Source: Fremontodendron californicum (Eukaryota > Streptophyta > Magnoliopsida > Malvales > Malvaceae). Taken from it: 64,000 nucleotides of DNA. Below are positions 46,765 through 57,503 of the stretch, piece by piece. The DNA is taken from assembly GCA_030761205.1 (NCBI GenBank), contig JAULJL010000033.1, forward strand, positions 5,277,501 through 5,341,500. Direction: 5' to 3'. A model generated the notes under the pieces. That model did no database searches and was not told the DNA's origin. It saw only the letters and a program-made list of their open reading frames with translations. How positions within the stretch are numbered: position 1 is the first letter of the stretch; every line of letters starts with the position of its first letter. The position numbers were made by a program, and so were the translations under genes.

Positions 46765-46960
46765 AAACCCGAACCTGAACGGAACCCGAACCCGATTGGG
46801 CCCGAACAAGAACAGACCCGAACCCGGACGGACCCAAACCCGATCGGACACGAACCCAAATGGACCCGAACCCGAATGGGCCCGAACCTGATTGAATCCG
46901 AACCCGAATAGGCACCAACCCGAATGAACCTGAACCCGAATGAGCCCGACCCGAACCCGT
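46765..46960. repeat. CCCGAA-type degenerate array, right
   Basis: Same core and same strand orientation as the left array, with GGGCCCGAAC and GGACCCGAACCC variants. Confidence 0.85.
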
Positions 46961-46976
46961 CCAATTGCCACCTCTA

Positions 46977-46984
46977 TTTGGAAC
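46977..46984. repeat. Target duplication TTTGGAAC, right
   Basis: Exact match to 45537-45544. Confidence 0.95.
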
Positions 46985-48019
46985 ATATCCGTGTCAAGAA
47001 CAGTGAAAAACGGGCTTCCGAACAATAAATTTCATGTTGGCTCACTAAGGTACTAAAAGACAAAACAGGGGCAAAATGGTCATTTGACCATGGCCCACTT
47101 ATTAAGTCTGAAAATCAGACTTCTTCCTCCCCATTTTTTCACGTGAAAACCAGAAAAGAGAGAAAGAAAGAGGGGAAGCCATGGAAGCTTGCTTCCAAGC
47201 TTTCTCTCTCCTCCGTTTACTAGGTAGATCACCAAATTTTTTCAAAGATTTCACAAACCCAAAGGTAACTTCATGTTCTAAGCTTGATTTTGATGTTATA
47301 TTTTGAAGCCATGTTCTTAGCTATGAGAAACCATGTGGGCTAAAAATTGGTGGTGGTGAACCACCATGTTGCCACCCATTTTTTCGCCATGGGAGGTGTT
47401 CCTCCGCCTCCTTAAACAATAAATTAGTATCGGATAACTTTGAATCAAAATTTAGAGGCTAAAACAAGTTTAGCCGAAACCCTAGCTTGCCCATGAGGTG
47501 GTGCCGCCACCTTTCTTAGTTGTTCGAGGCCACCGTTAGCTTTGCTGTCATCGTGTAAACAGCTTTCTAGTTGATTGTTGCTCCAAATTTTTAATCCGAG
47601 CTAAAGTGTAAAAAAAAAATTGTAAGAATTCTTAATCTGAATTTTTTTGGATAGCAACTAACTATTATAAATAATGGGAATTTGAGTGTCCCTTAGTTGT
47701 AAAATATTTACAGAATATCATGACGATGTCGTAGGTACTCATATCGTGGAGTTCGTCTTGGATCGCGACAAAGTCACGAAAGTGCCGCTTTAATACTCGA
47801 AATAACACTGTGAGTATTTAGGTTAATCTAGGAGGTAGATGTTGTTTTATATGCTTTGTTGATTGATACAAATATTGAAACACGAAAGATTGCTCGGATC
47901 ACGGAAACGGTACGTTTTAAACCTTACGCAGATTAATGGCGTAAGTGTGGTGTTAATATGGTTACATGAGGTAAGTATTGTAGAGTTGAATGATAATGAT
48001 TGTGAGTAAACGTGTAGGG

Positions 48020-48024
48020 ATAGA
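48020..48024. repeat. Target duplication ATAGA of solo LTR C, left
   Basis: Repeated at 52855-52859. The 3' LTR has a single ATAGA (CGATAGACGTAGG, about 59395) at the matching place. Confidence 0.9.
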
Positions 48025-48659
48025 TGTAGACACCTAATTTGTCCGGACCACTAAAACATGTATGTTTTCTTCCTAAATTGATGTTTCAGAATGTAAAAAG
48101 ATTTTTTTCATCCTGCAGGTGGTACTCCGAGACTTAGTCTAAGAAGGCGAGCATAAAAAGTCAAACTTGAAAAAGTCAACCCAAAAAGTCATCCCTAACA
48201 AGTCAACTACTAAAAAAAGTCAACCCACTTTCAAAATCAATATTTGAAGTTCAATTGCAAAATGGCGAAAGAATTTTGATAATCCGAGGTCTACATTGAA
48301 AGATATAGAGTTCGAAAGTTGGGTTACGGAGATTCAGTAGAAAGAAAACCCTAGTTCGGGAAATTTGGGGAAAAGTGCTTAAACGATCAAATTGGTCGAA
48401 ATTAAAGGTTCCAAATGAAAGATAAGCACTGACAACGGGTAATGGAGAAGCTACTTGAAAGAAAAACTGAAAGAAAAGTCAATCCGGAAGAAAACTGAGA
48501 ATTAGGATTTTTGGTGGATTTCGGTGAAATTTGGAAAAATTACAGAAATGGCCCGATTCGGTAAGAATAAAGCCCATAATGGATGAGGAGTGATTAAACA
48601 AGGATAGCCCAAGGCTCAGTTTTAAGAAAATCTGAAAATCGAACTTGTTTTGAGCAAAA

Positions 48660-49150
48660 TCGGGTTTCGGAGGCAAAAGGGAAAAATTGGAAAATTTGGG
48701 AAAAATAGCAAATGAACTCCAAAAATTTTGAAAAATTTCAGATCTCATTCTTAAATCATTTCAAAGATATTGGCAAAGAAAAATCTTGATTCGGAGTTCC
48801 TTTGCAAAATGGCCAAATCCCGGGTCCCCTATGTAGAAATTCAAGAAGATAAATCCCGAAAAAATAGCAAATGAACTCCAAAAATTCTAAAAAGTTGCAG
48901 ATCTCATTCTTAAATTATTTGGAAGAGTTTGGCGAAAGAGAATCCGGATTCGGAGTTCGTTTGAAAAATGGCCAAATCCTAGGCCCACTATGTAGTAATT
49001 CAAGCAGATAAATCCCGAAAAAATACCAAATTAGTTCCAAAAATTATGAAAACTTCCAGATCATATTTTTAAATTATTTGGAAGATATTGGTGAAGAAAA
49101 ATCTGGATCTGGAGCTCGTTTAAAAAATGGTAAAGTTTGGGAGCACAAAA
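48660..49150. repeat. ~159-bp tandem units in solo LTR C
   Basis: CAAATGAACTCCAAAAATT-type starts near 48708 and 48867, with a more diverged one near 49027. Units share GAAGATAAATCCCGAAAAAA and GGCCAAATCC. This is the inverted counterpart of 37188-37650. Confidence 0.8.
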
Positions 49151-51819
49151 GGGCAATTTTGGAAGAAAAAATCCAAATAAATAACAAATGGGCTCGAAAA
49201 ATTTTGGAAACCTCCAGAATTCAATTTTTTATTATTTTGGAAGTATTGAAAAAATAAAATTTGAATTTGGAGTCTGTTTGATATTTATTTATGTTCGGGG
49301 GGCAAAAAGGTCATTTTATCCAAAAAACCGAAAAGAGCTTTTCTTGCCTTTTAAAAAAATGGAGATTGGGCTGGAAGATGAGGGGTCAGCCGGCCAAGGC
49401 CCAAGGGTGGGCAAATATTTTCTGATTTTTAATCAAAAGGCCAACAATGAAGAGGAAGGTAGTTATTTTTTTTATTAAGCCTTTGTAATTAAGCCACATG
49501 GACCAATGTATGAAGAGGGAGAATGTCAACATAATGGCTTAAGTTTCTTGAACAGTTGTAATTGTGGATAGCTGATTGCCTAATCTAAGGGTGATAATTT
49601 CATATTTTAAACATCTTGGATTAATAGCCTTTGGATCAAAATTGGTTGGGAAAAAAATGACTACACCCTAGCTATCAATGAGGCCATTTGGCCACTACAA
49701 GGGGGGCTCTCTTTTCATTTTCAGCTATTTACTCTTTATTCTCTCTTGTTTTTGGCTAATTTTTCTCTCCATTGTTGAAAGGCAAAAAGAAAACTTTAGA
49801 AAAGAAAAGAAAGTTAGATGAGAAAAAGCTTGCAATATAGCTTCTAGAGGTTGCTTTAAGCACCATACTCTTGCACTTTCTTTGATTTTTCATTCTTGAT
49901 TTGCTGTTTTCATTTGATATTTGGTGAGTTTATTTTGATTTTGATTTTATAATAAGTGTTTTTAAGCTTTCTTTTCTAGTTCTTCCTTCATGCTTTCTTG
50001 AAAAACTATGGAAAATCAATTTTTTTTCTCTAAGTGGCCGAATGGCCTATTGTTTTAGTGTAGTTGCTATTTGTATTTTTATTTCATGTTATTCTTGATA
50101 TTTAACAAGTTTTGATGCTTTAAATCTTCTTCTAATACATAAACATGAAGCTTGTTTTAAGTTGGTTGCTTGCTTGTTTCCATTTTTGAGTCTATTATCT
50201 TGTTATCATGTTTATTTTACTTGTCTTGCATTTTTGATTTTCTGTTTTCAAAATGTTTAAGTTTGTTTATGTTTTACATTTTGTAATCCATGTGTTTGTG
50301 AAAATGCCTATTGATTTTCATGTCTTTACTTTATATTTGCATGATTTTAGCATTATTCTTTAGCTATGCATGTTAGTATATCATGTGTTTATGAAAATGC
50401 CATGCTCATTTTAAGCATGAAACGATTCAGCCACCCTCATGTTGTATGCTTTGTGTGTGCATTTTTGTTATGCTAGTTGATAGGTTAGCATTTTCATGAT
50501 ATTTGGTTGTGTATTTTATTTAAGCATGCCATATGTTTGTGTTATTGCCATGCATTCTTTAGGTTTAGGATTGGTTTGCTTTGCCATGCATATTCATGCA
50601 TTTTAGACCTAGGTTGCATTAAATGCTATGCAAGTTCATTTAGGTCTAGGTCATTTTATTGATGTCATGCATTTTTCATGTCATTTAGGTTTTAAATCAT
50701 GCATTTCATGCATCATATTTGCTGTATTTTCATGCATTTCATGTCATTGCCACTTGATTTATGACTTAGACCAATCAATGGTTCAAATTCATGCTCACTT
50801 GAGCATACTTGTGGAAAACTAAAGAGTTATCAAATTGATTATTCTACTTTTGTGATTTTTTTTTTTACTTACCCAATTTTTGTCTAACTTTTCAAAAGCG
50901 TTAGCTACTGTTTGTGAGTCCTTAGTAGAGTCTCTAACATTTCTACTTTAATTTTTAAATGATTTTATCAAAGGCAAAAAAATGTGTTTTGGCAAAACAG
51001 TTTTTTCACCTAGTACTCGTACTTTCCCAATTTTTTTGGGCAGTCATCTTTAATCAGAAAATTAAGTCGTTTGTTTCCTGTATAGTTTTACATGTGCTGA
51101 GTCTCCAGTATTTTTTTAGATTTTTTTTGAATTTTTACAAATATGGTAAAAAATCGTGCTTTAAAACTGGATAGTAGAGGCATAATTGAATTTGAAGGAA
51201 AATCATTTTTCTGTTTTGGTTAAGTTACTTAGAGGGGGCTGATTAGGAAGTTTAGCTACTGTTTTAAGGTAGTTTCTAAGCTTTTTTAAACTCTAAAAAT
51301 GATTTTTAAATCTTGGGTTAAGGGTGGTCAAGTCCGGGATCTTAAACTTAGGAAATTAGAGCCATTTAAAAAAGGGTTTAGCTAAGTTTTTATTTTTAAT
51401 CTAAGCTTTTCAAAATTGTTTTTAAACAATCACAAAGTATTTTGGTTGTAGAATATTTAATTTGATATATTTTCCTAAGGTAGCCGGATATCTTTTTAGA
51501 TATACGGATTTTCCTAATTAAAGGAAAAAATACATTCTCATGCATTGCATTTTCCATTTTCATGCATACTATATAATATGTGATTTTTTGCTATGTTAAT
51601 TTTCATGATGGTGTTATTGTCTTTGATTTAAATTTTCCATATTATATTAATTGTTATATGGTTTTGAATATTTCATGATATCCTATGCTTTTTATTTAGT
51701 TATTTTTGTCATATTATTTAGCATATACTATGTTCATGCATTATTATTTTTATTTTTATTTTCATGTATATTATATGTTAGCATTATTTTATATTTCATG
51801 TCATTTCATATCATTTAGA

Positions 51820-52110
51820 TTATATGCCATATCATTTATATTTTCCATGTCAGTTAAATCATTTTATTCCATTTAGAATATATCATGTGATTTAGGTCAT
51901 TTCATTTCATATAGAATATATTATGTTACCTAGGTCATTTCATGTAGAATATATTATGTTACCTCGGTCATTTCATTTCATTTTAGAATATATTATGTTA
52001 CCTAAGTTATTTTATTTCATTTAGAATATATCATATGACTTAGGATATTTCATTTCATTTAGAATATGCCAAGGCATTTAAATTATATCATGCCATTTAG
52101 GTTGCATTTT
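51820..52110. repeat. ~45-bp tandem repeats in solo LTR C
   Basis: TTTCATTTAGAATATATnATG followed by nACCTAGGTCA recurs about six times. Confidence 0.8.
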
Positions 52111-52854
52111 ATTATATAGACTTTGCTTTGTCATTTTATTTATGTCACACATATTCATATTTTTTAAAAATGTTTTGAAAAAAGTAATGATTTTCAATAA
52201 AATAAAGATATTCCCGAGTTAAAATAATTCATGAGTTCTCTATCGGGTTTGTTGGGGAGGATATCATCAATTATCATTAATAACGAAATATCTTCTTTAA
52301 AATAAGAATGATTCGGAAAGTTTTCTAAACTAATAAAAATTTTTATATTTTGCCACGTTTGTTGGGGAATATAGGAAAAAATTGAATTACTAAATTCCGA
52401 ATCATTTTTAATTAAAAATGGAATTATTTTTCTTTAAATTGGGAATTAACTTGAAATACTAAATTAAAAATCGACTTTTTACCGAGACTTGAGATGACAC
52501 ACGATTAATAAGGTACAGTTTTATACGGGCGTTGTGGGGGTACTAATCCTTCCCCACACGTAACCGAGTCCCGAACCCGTTTCTTTCATTTCTCTGGTTT
52601 AAAACGCAGACTTGAAATTGGTTTTAAAAATGTTTTAATTAATTTTAAAATATTTTATAAATCGATTTTAATAAGTGGCCGATCACACCTAGCTAAAAAA
52701 GATTGGTGGCGACTCCATGTCTTTTTCAAGGTCATTTTCAAAACCTTCATTTTTCAAGAGAAAATAAGTCGACTTTTTCTCGGTTATTTTTAATGTCACG
52801 CTTAACGAATAATAAAGTCTTGCGATGAGACATGTTATTTTTTAGGTTGCAACA

Positions 52855-52859
52855 ATAGA
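52855..52859. repeat. Target duplication ATAGA of solo LTR C, right
   Basis: Exact match to 48020-48024. Confidence 0.9.
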
Positions 52860-53104
52860 CGTAGGATCATTAGATTATGTTATGACATACTGACTGTGAT
52901 TGTATGAATATATGACATAGAATTACCTTATGATATCGAGTTCTCGTAAAGACGTGAGAAAAAGGTCAAAGGAATGGACAAGTGATGATTATGTAATAAT
53001 CCGGGATTGTCGTATGAGTGGTCGACCATATGGCGCCACACTGTTCCTTGCTATTATGCTTATTTAAATGCTATGTGATGCATATTTATTGTAATGTTAA
53101 GCTA

Positions 53105-53395
53105 TACCGGAATTGTAGGCTGCCATTGTGCCCTACCGGATTTATAGGTTGCCATTGTGCCCTACCGGATTCGTAGGCTGCCATTGTGCCCTAACAGATT
53201 CGTAGGCTGCCATTGTGCCCTAACGGATTCGTAAGCTGCCATTGTGCCAAACCGGATTGTAGGAGCCTTCGTGCCCGACTGGTTATGTAGGAGCCTTCGT
53301 GCCCTACCGGTTTTGTAAGAGCCTTCGTGCCCTACCGGTTCTGTAGGAGCCTTCATGCCCTATTGATTTGTAGGAGTCTACGGACCCTACCGGAT
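53105..53395 (+). repeat. 29-bp minisatellite in the gypsy 5' LTR (10 units)
   Basis: Units of 27-29 bp start TACCGGATT and end TGCCC, in two flavours: GTAGGCTGCCATTGTGCCC for the first five and GTAGGAGCCTTCGTGCCC for the later ones. A final variant ends TACGGACCC. I count ten units. Confidence 0.9.
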
Positions 53396-54442
53396 GTTAT
53401 AGTTGTTTGTGATGTTGGATAGAAACATCCAGGTGATGTCCGGGATGCTATTATTGTAGGACAAGGTGATGTCCTGGATGCTATTGTTGTACGGACAGGA
53501 TGAGTCCGGGATGATATGGACAAGATAGTCCAAATGACAAATATTACGAACTGGTATAAGTCCGGGATGTTTTGATGTTATAGTCATGAAAATTTTCTTA
53601 ATGATAATTATAAAGGTATACACGTAAAATCGAGTGTTAAATATTTTTGGCTATCGATTCCAGCTGGCCATTGGACTATTTATATTCAACGCTCAGCATA
53701 GAAGATTTCATATGGAACAAATAATTTTTATATATCCCGAAACAATTTCAAAATATTACTTTTTGGTTAATTAAACATATTTGATATGTCATGTTTATGC
53801 TTTAATAGTTAAGAAAGGAAGCACAAAACTTCCAAGTACTTTTCCTAGTTACCTTATGCTCACTGAGTCTTTCGGCTCACTCTGTTTATTTTCATCCTTT
53901 TTCAGATCCTGACAGACCCAGCACTTCACAGGTTTCGGATAGCTAGCCGCTCGTATAATTGTGGTAAGCGGATTGACGCAAGACGTGGTAAGCAATGGCG
54001 ATGGTGGGATACATTTTGCAGTCACTAGGGTATCATTGGTCCTATGCATTTTTTGTATGATGTATATGTACTTTATATTTTGTAAACTGATGTATCTAAG
54101 TGATGTATGATGTATAACGGCCACGGAGACCTAGTATGATCTGGTGATGCTTATGCCGTTATGATATATTATAAATGTATGTTTGTATATAAGATGTCAT
54201 AAAGGTTGAGTCTGCTGTGGGGCGTCTTGGTTACTCCCTATCGGAGGTGTCCAAACCGAGATGTCATGTGTTGATGATTATTACATTGCGAATGTTGATG
54301 ATTGAACAGCAAACCCCATGTAGGGCGAGATTATGCCAAAATTTTGTTTGATTTGGTTTCGTGGGTATATTCAGGCTTCGTAGGTAGAGGCATACCTTGT
54401 CTCTGGCCGGTCACATGCCTTGAATTTGGGGTGTGACAAAGG

Positions 54443-54458
54443 TGGTATAAGAGCATGG
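54443..54458 (+). other. Primer binding site of the gypsy element
   Basis: TGGTATAAGAGCATGG lies four bases after the LTR end. It matches the tRNA-Met site TGGTATCAGAGC with one change. Confidence 0.8.
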
Positions 54459-54661
54459 TCTAGAGGTCAGTGACTGCAAAAGGGGTAGGATAGTAGTGCA
54501 TTGCTTACAGGTAATCCTAGGGTATCGGTAAGTAGTGTACTGCCCCTACAGATGTCCATCGTCACATGCGGTTACATCGGGTAATCTATAAGCCAGCTAG
54601 TACATATAAAATTGTGTCAAGAATATTGTGGAATTAATGACAGTATATTTATTTTCTAAAT

Positions 54662-55737
54662 ACAATGTTGTCACGATCACAATCTCGTAGATATAGAGAC
54701 GTATCGGGGTACCGAGAGCCTGAGTTCCTGGATAATATTTTTATTAGCCCTAAGGTTAGAGGCCAGAGTGAGGTTAGTAGTAAGTCTGCTACTAGGGAAA
54801 TGATAGGATTGCTAGAGTAGTATTAGATGACGGCACATATAAATAGTTGTTCGATATGGTAAATAGAACATATTAATATATTCAGGCCTTGGTAGGACTG
54901 GTGGTAGAACAATGACAACCACGACTGTTCGACCAAATTCCTTCAGCCAGGTGTTGTTAGTAATGAGTGGTTGTTGGGACAACATACACCCTATCAGCAT
55001 ATAACTTTACCTACTTTAGAGGAACGTTACCACCTAGTTTTGCAGGGGTGGATCCGATTTTGATCCTAAAAGGTTTTTAGAAGAGTGTGGCCAACGGTGT
55101 GTAGGCTTAGGGTGCTCGTTGACTAGAGCCATACAGTTAGTGAGATTTCTGCTGTATGGTAGGGCACATGCATGGTATATCTCTTTAGTAGCTAGAAGGC
55201 GAATTGATGACCCTCTCCTCGAGTGATCAGAATTTAGTGTTGAGTTTCTTCGAGAATTTTTACCAGAAAGTGAAAGGGATTTAGGAATTCATGAATACGA
55301 TAGGTTAAGACGATTCGATGATAGGTCACGTGAGAGAGTGAGATATGAAAGACAAACATTAAACAAGGCCGTATGGACTAAGGGTTGGAACAACCTTATA
55401 ATCATGGATGTGAAGGGATAGAGAAGTCAGTAGTCGGAGGAGGAGATCGACTGGTGTATGTTATAGATGTGGCAGGCCAAGGCATTTTAGGAGAGATTGC
55501 CTATTAGGTCCAGGTTCATCCCCATCAGTGCGAGCTCCACATCCAGCTACAGCATATCCAAGGCAATCAACAGAGTTAGTAGCACTACAGACGGGTCAGG
55601 GTTCCCAGGGTAGGGAACAACTGTTTGTGGGCAGAGAACATACTATGGGCAATAGAGGACAAGCCCGTGATTTTGCATCTACTGCCATGGTGAAAGGTAT
55701 GACCTTAGTCTGGTTCTGGCAAAATGATTTCATTTAA
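54662..55737 (+). pseudogene. Gypsy gag with CCHC zinc knuckle (broken)
   Basis: The ATG near 54664 opens MLSRSQSRRYRDVSGYREPE. After stops the Retrotrans_gag region is readable at about 55045-55310: FDPKRFLEECGQRC, LTRAIQLVRFLLYGRAHAWY, EFSVEFLREFLPESERDL. The zinc knuckle CYRCGRPRHFRRDC, spacing C-x2-C-x4-H-x4-C, lies at about 55460-55500. It is followed by a Pro/Gln-rich linker in the open frame 55528-55737. Gag packages the element RNA. Protease motifs are not visible after it. Several stops and shifts make it inactive. Confidence 0.85.
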
Positions 55738-56540
55738 TTTAAGCACTATATAATGAGTTGTGTTTCAAGGAACTTTGAAGTATTTCGACCTAGTTCCGAG
55801 GTTTGTTATTGACGTTGAGGATGTTGTGAAATGGTGGTGGTTGGATATTAAACTGAACTTGTAGGCTAGGTAATGTTTGAGTGCTAAAGGATATATTTTA
55901 AGTTGGATTATAAATCACACACAAGGTGCTTGTGAAAATGCCTAGGAGGAAGGCTACTATTATGCCTACAAGGTGATTTAAAAAAAATGCTTGAATGAAA
56001 ATATATAGCCCTGGAAGATCCTTAGTAACCAAGATAAAAAATATGATTTGGCATGGATGTCAATGCCGTAAGATTGATGTATATTTTTTTGTGGCTAGCC
56101 TAGTAGCGTACCTAGGCTGATAAAACTGATGGTATAGTCATGATAGCCTAGTATAGTTTCTAAGCGGGTTATATTGATTATATGGTTGTTGTTGCCTAGT
56201 GGTAATCTAGACGGATAAATATACGGATGTGGATGTTTATGTTTCCCCTGTGCACCAGGGAGTTTTGAGATTTTATTCTCGTACTAGTTCCTGAGTTTAA
56301 GATGATGGGCCTTAACAGGCGGAGATCATCATATATCTTAGATGACTTGAGGGGCTATGCCTGGCAGATCATCACCACACGGACTTTGTCCGAGTTATGT
56401 GCTAGCACGTGGAACTAGATGCAAGGGATTTGATCATGAATTATTACATTAATCTCGTGACTATGTGAAATATGGAGTTTTCTGGTTATTGTACGTGATT
56501 GAGACATATTGCCCTAGTACCGATTATTTAATAATGGGAT
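55738..56540 (+). other. Internal gypsy stretch where RT/RNase H should be
   Basis: About 800 bp separates gag from integrase, against about 2 kb for a normal protease-RT-RNase H block. No YVDD or RNase H motif is readable, so most of this block was deleted or has decayed. Confidence 0.6.
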
Positions 56541-57440
56541 TGAGACAAAGTCATTATGGGGCCTAGATATAGGCTTGCCTAAGGTAGGCAAGGAATGTGA
56601 TTTTATTTGAGTGATTGTCGATAGACTGACTAAATTAGCACACTTGATTTCGGGTAAAATTACGTATAACATAAGTCAGTGTGATAGCTCCGTTTAGACC
56701 AGATTGGGTCTTTGTGAAGTTTTCGTGTTTTTTGTACTTGATTGAGACATCAAGTTTACAATTAAATTCTGGAGATCATTCCAGGTAGCTTCTGAAATAA
56801 AGTTGCGATTTAGTACCGTATTTCATATACGGACAGATGATCAGTCCTTGAGGACATGTTATGTGTTAATATACTAGATTCCGAGGAGAATCGGGATCGA
56901 TACCTATCATTGATTGAGTTTGTATATATTAACAGTTTTCAGTACAGTATGCAGATGATACCTTTTCTAGTATTTTGGTCTAGTTTCGGGCTTATCTTAT
57001 TGACTATTTGGGATTGCAATCTGAGTTTGTTTATTGTTAATCATTGCAAAACTAGGACCAAGACATTGTATGGTCGGATGTGCTAATATCCTGTCAGTTG
57101 ATTTAACACAGGAGGATATCAGTTGTTCAGTTCAGATATGGTATGGTATGGTACACCTAGAAAAAGGTGTAGTTAATCAAAGATATATTAGTAACTGCTA
57201 GAGTAGACAGAAGTCGTATGCCGATAGCATGTGACTAAGTATTCTTGAAAGTTTCACCTTTCAAGAGTGTTATGAGGTTTGGCGGATGGGCCAAGCTGAG
57301 TCCGAGGTATATCGGATCATTTCAAATATTGAGTGAGACCTACCATCTGAGATGAGTGGTGTACACTCTGTGTTTCATGTACTTATGATGTGGAGATTCA
57401 TGTCTGACGATTTTCATGTGATACAGCCACAAATAGTACT
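56541..57440 (+). pseudogene. Gypsy integrase, C-terminal half of pol (broken)
   Basis: Readable words in family order: GLPKVGKECDFI (about 56568), VIVDRLTKLAHLISGK (about 56613-56660), IKFTIKFWRSFQ and KLRFSTVFHIRTDDQS (about 56755-56850, with RTDDQS in place of the usual QTDGQSE), RYLSLIEFVYINSFQYS (about 56900-56947), LYGRMC (about 57068-57085). A C-terminal stretch KVSPFKSVMRFGGWAKLSPRY-like follows (57248-57310). Integrase inserts the cDNA. The catalytic Glu region is altered, and stops and shifts occur throughout. Confidence 0.8.
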
Positions 57441-57490
57441 TATACTTTTATATAAGTTGACTTTATGCAAAATTCGAGGATGAATTTTAT

Positions 57491-57503
57491 TAAGGGGGAG
57501 AAT
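57491..57503 (+). other. Polypurine tract of the gypsy element
   Basis: TAAGGGGGAGAAT ends one base before the 3' LTR TG. It is the usual plus-strand primer. Confidence 0.85.

Larger units (their letters stand above)
45545..46976. mobile_element. hAT-type element with CCCGAAC arrays, nested in the gypsy 5' LTR
   Basis: 1432 bp with perfect 12-bp inverted ends TAGAGGTGGCAA/TTGCCACCTCTA and the exact 8-bp duplication TTTGGAAC. Both ends hold degenerate CCCGAA/CCCGAACC arrays (about 45580-45785 and 46765-46960), in the same orientation on the plus strand. The middle of about 1 kb is AT-rich. No transposase domain. Overlapping minus-strand open frames near 46712-47025 are only translations of the array (GSGPFGFGS-like) and not genes. 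Confidence 0.95.
48025..52854 (+). mobile_element. Solo LTR (large gypsy-type family), copy C, nested in the gypsy 5' LTR
   Basis: 4830 bp from TGTAGACACCTAATTTGTCC to GGTTGCAACA, flanked by ATAGA. Homologous along its length to copy B in the opposite orientation and more distantly to copy A. No internal primer site, gag or pol, so one LTR-LTR recombination removed the rest. Landmarks: ~159-bp tandem units near 48700-49130, short tandem units near 51820-52110, and GGTGGCGACTCCATG near 52705. Absence from the 3' LTR proves later insertion. Confidence 0.95.
44683..54438 (+). repeat. 5' LTR of the gypsy element (with two nested insertions)
   Basis: LTR sequence occupies 44683-45544, 46977-48024 and 52855-54438. 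The intervening stretches are the hAT and solo LTR. Contiguity is confirmed by the uninterrupted 3' LTR. Confidence 0.9.

Noticed and set aside
45580..46960. CCCGAA arrays as interstitial telomere repeats
   Set aside because: The unit is CCCGAA/CCCGAACC, not the plant telomere CCCTAAA, and it is bounded by hAT ends.
46712..47025. Three overlapping minus-strand open frames rich in Gly, Ser, Phe and Arg
   Set aside because: They are translations of the CCCGAA array of the hAT element in three frames, hence the repetitive residues.
53105..53395. Array of 29-bp repeats reminiscent of a CRISPR array
   Set aside because: Units are contiguous with no unique spacers, they diverge steadily, and the same array lies in both LTRs of a plant retrotransposon.
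48025..54438. Reading the gypsy 5' LTR as a separate longer family
   Set aside because: Removing the hAT and solo LTR with one copy of each duplication restores a length and sequence matching the 3' LTR.
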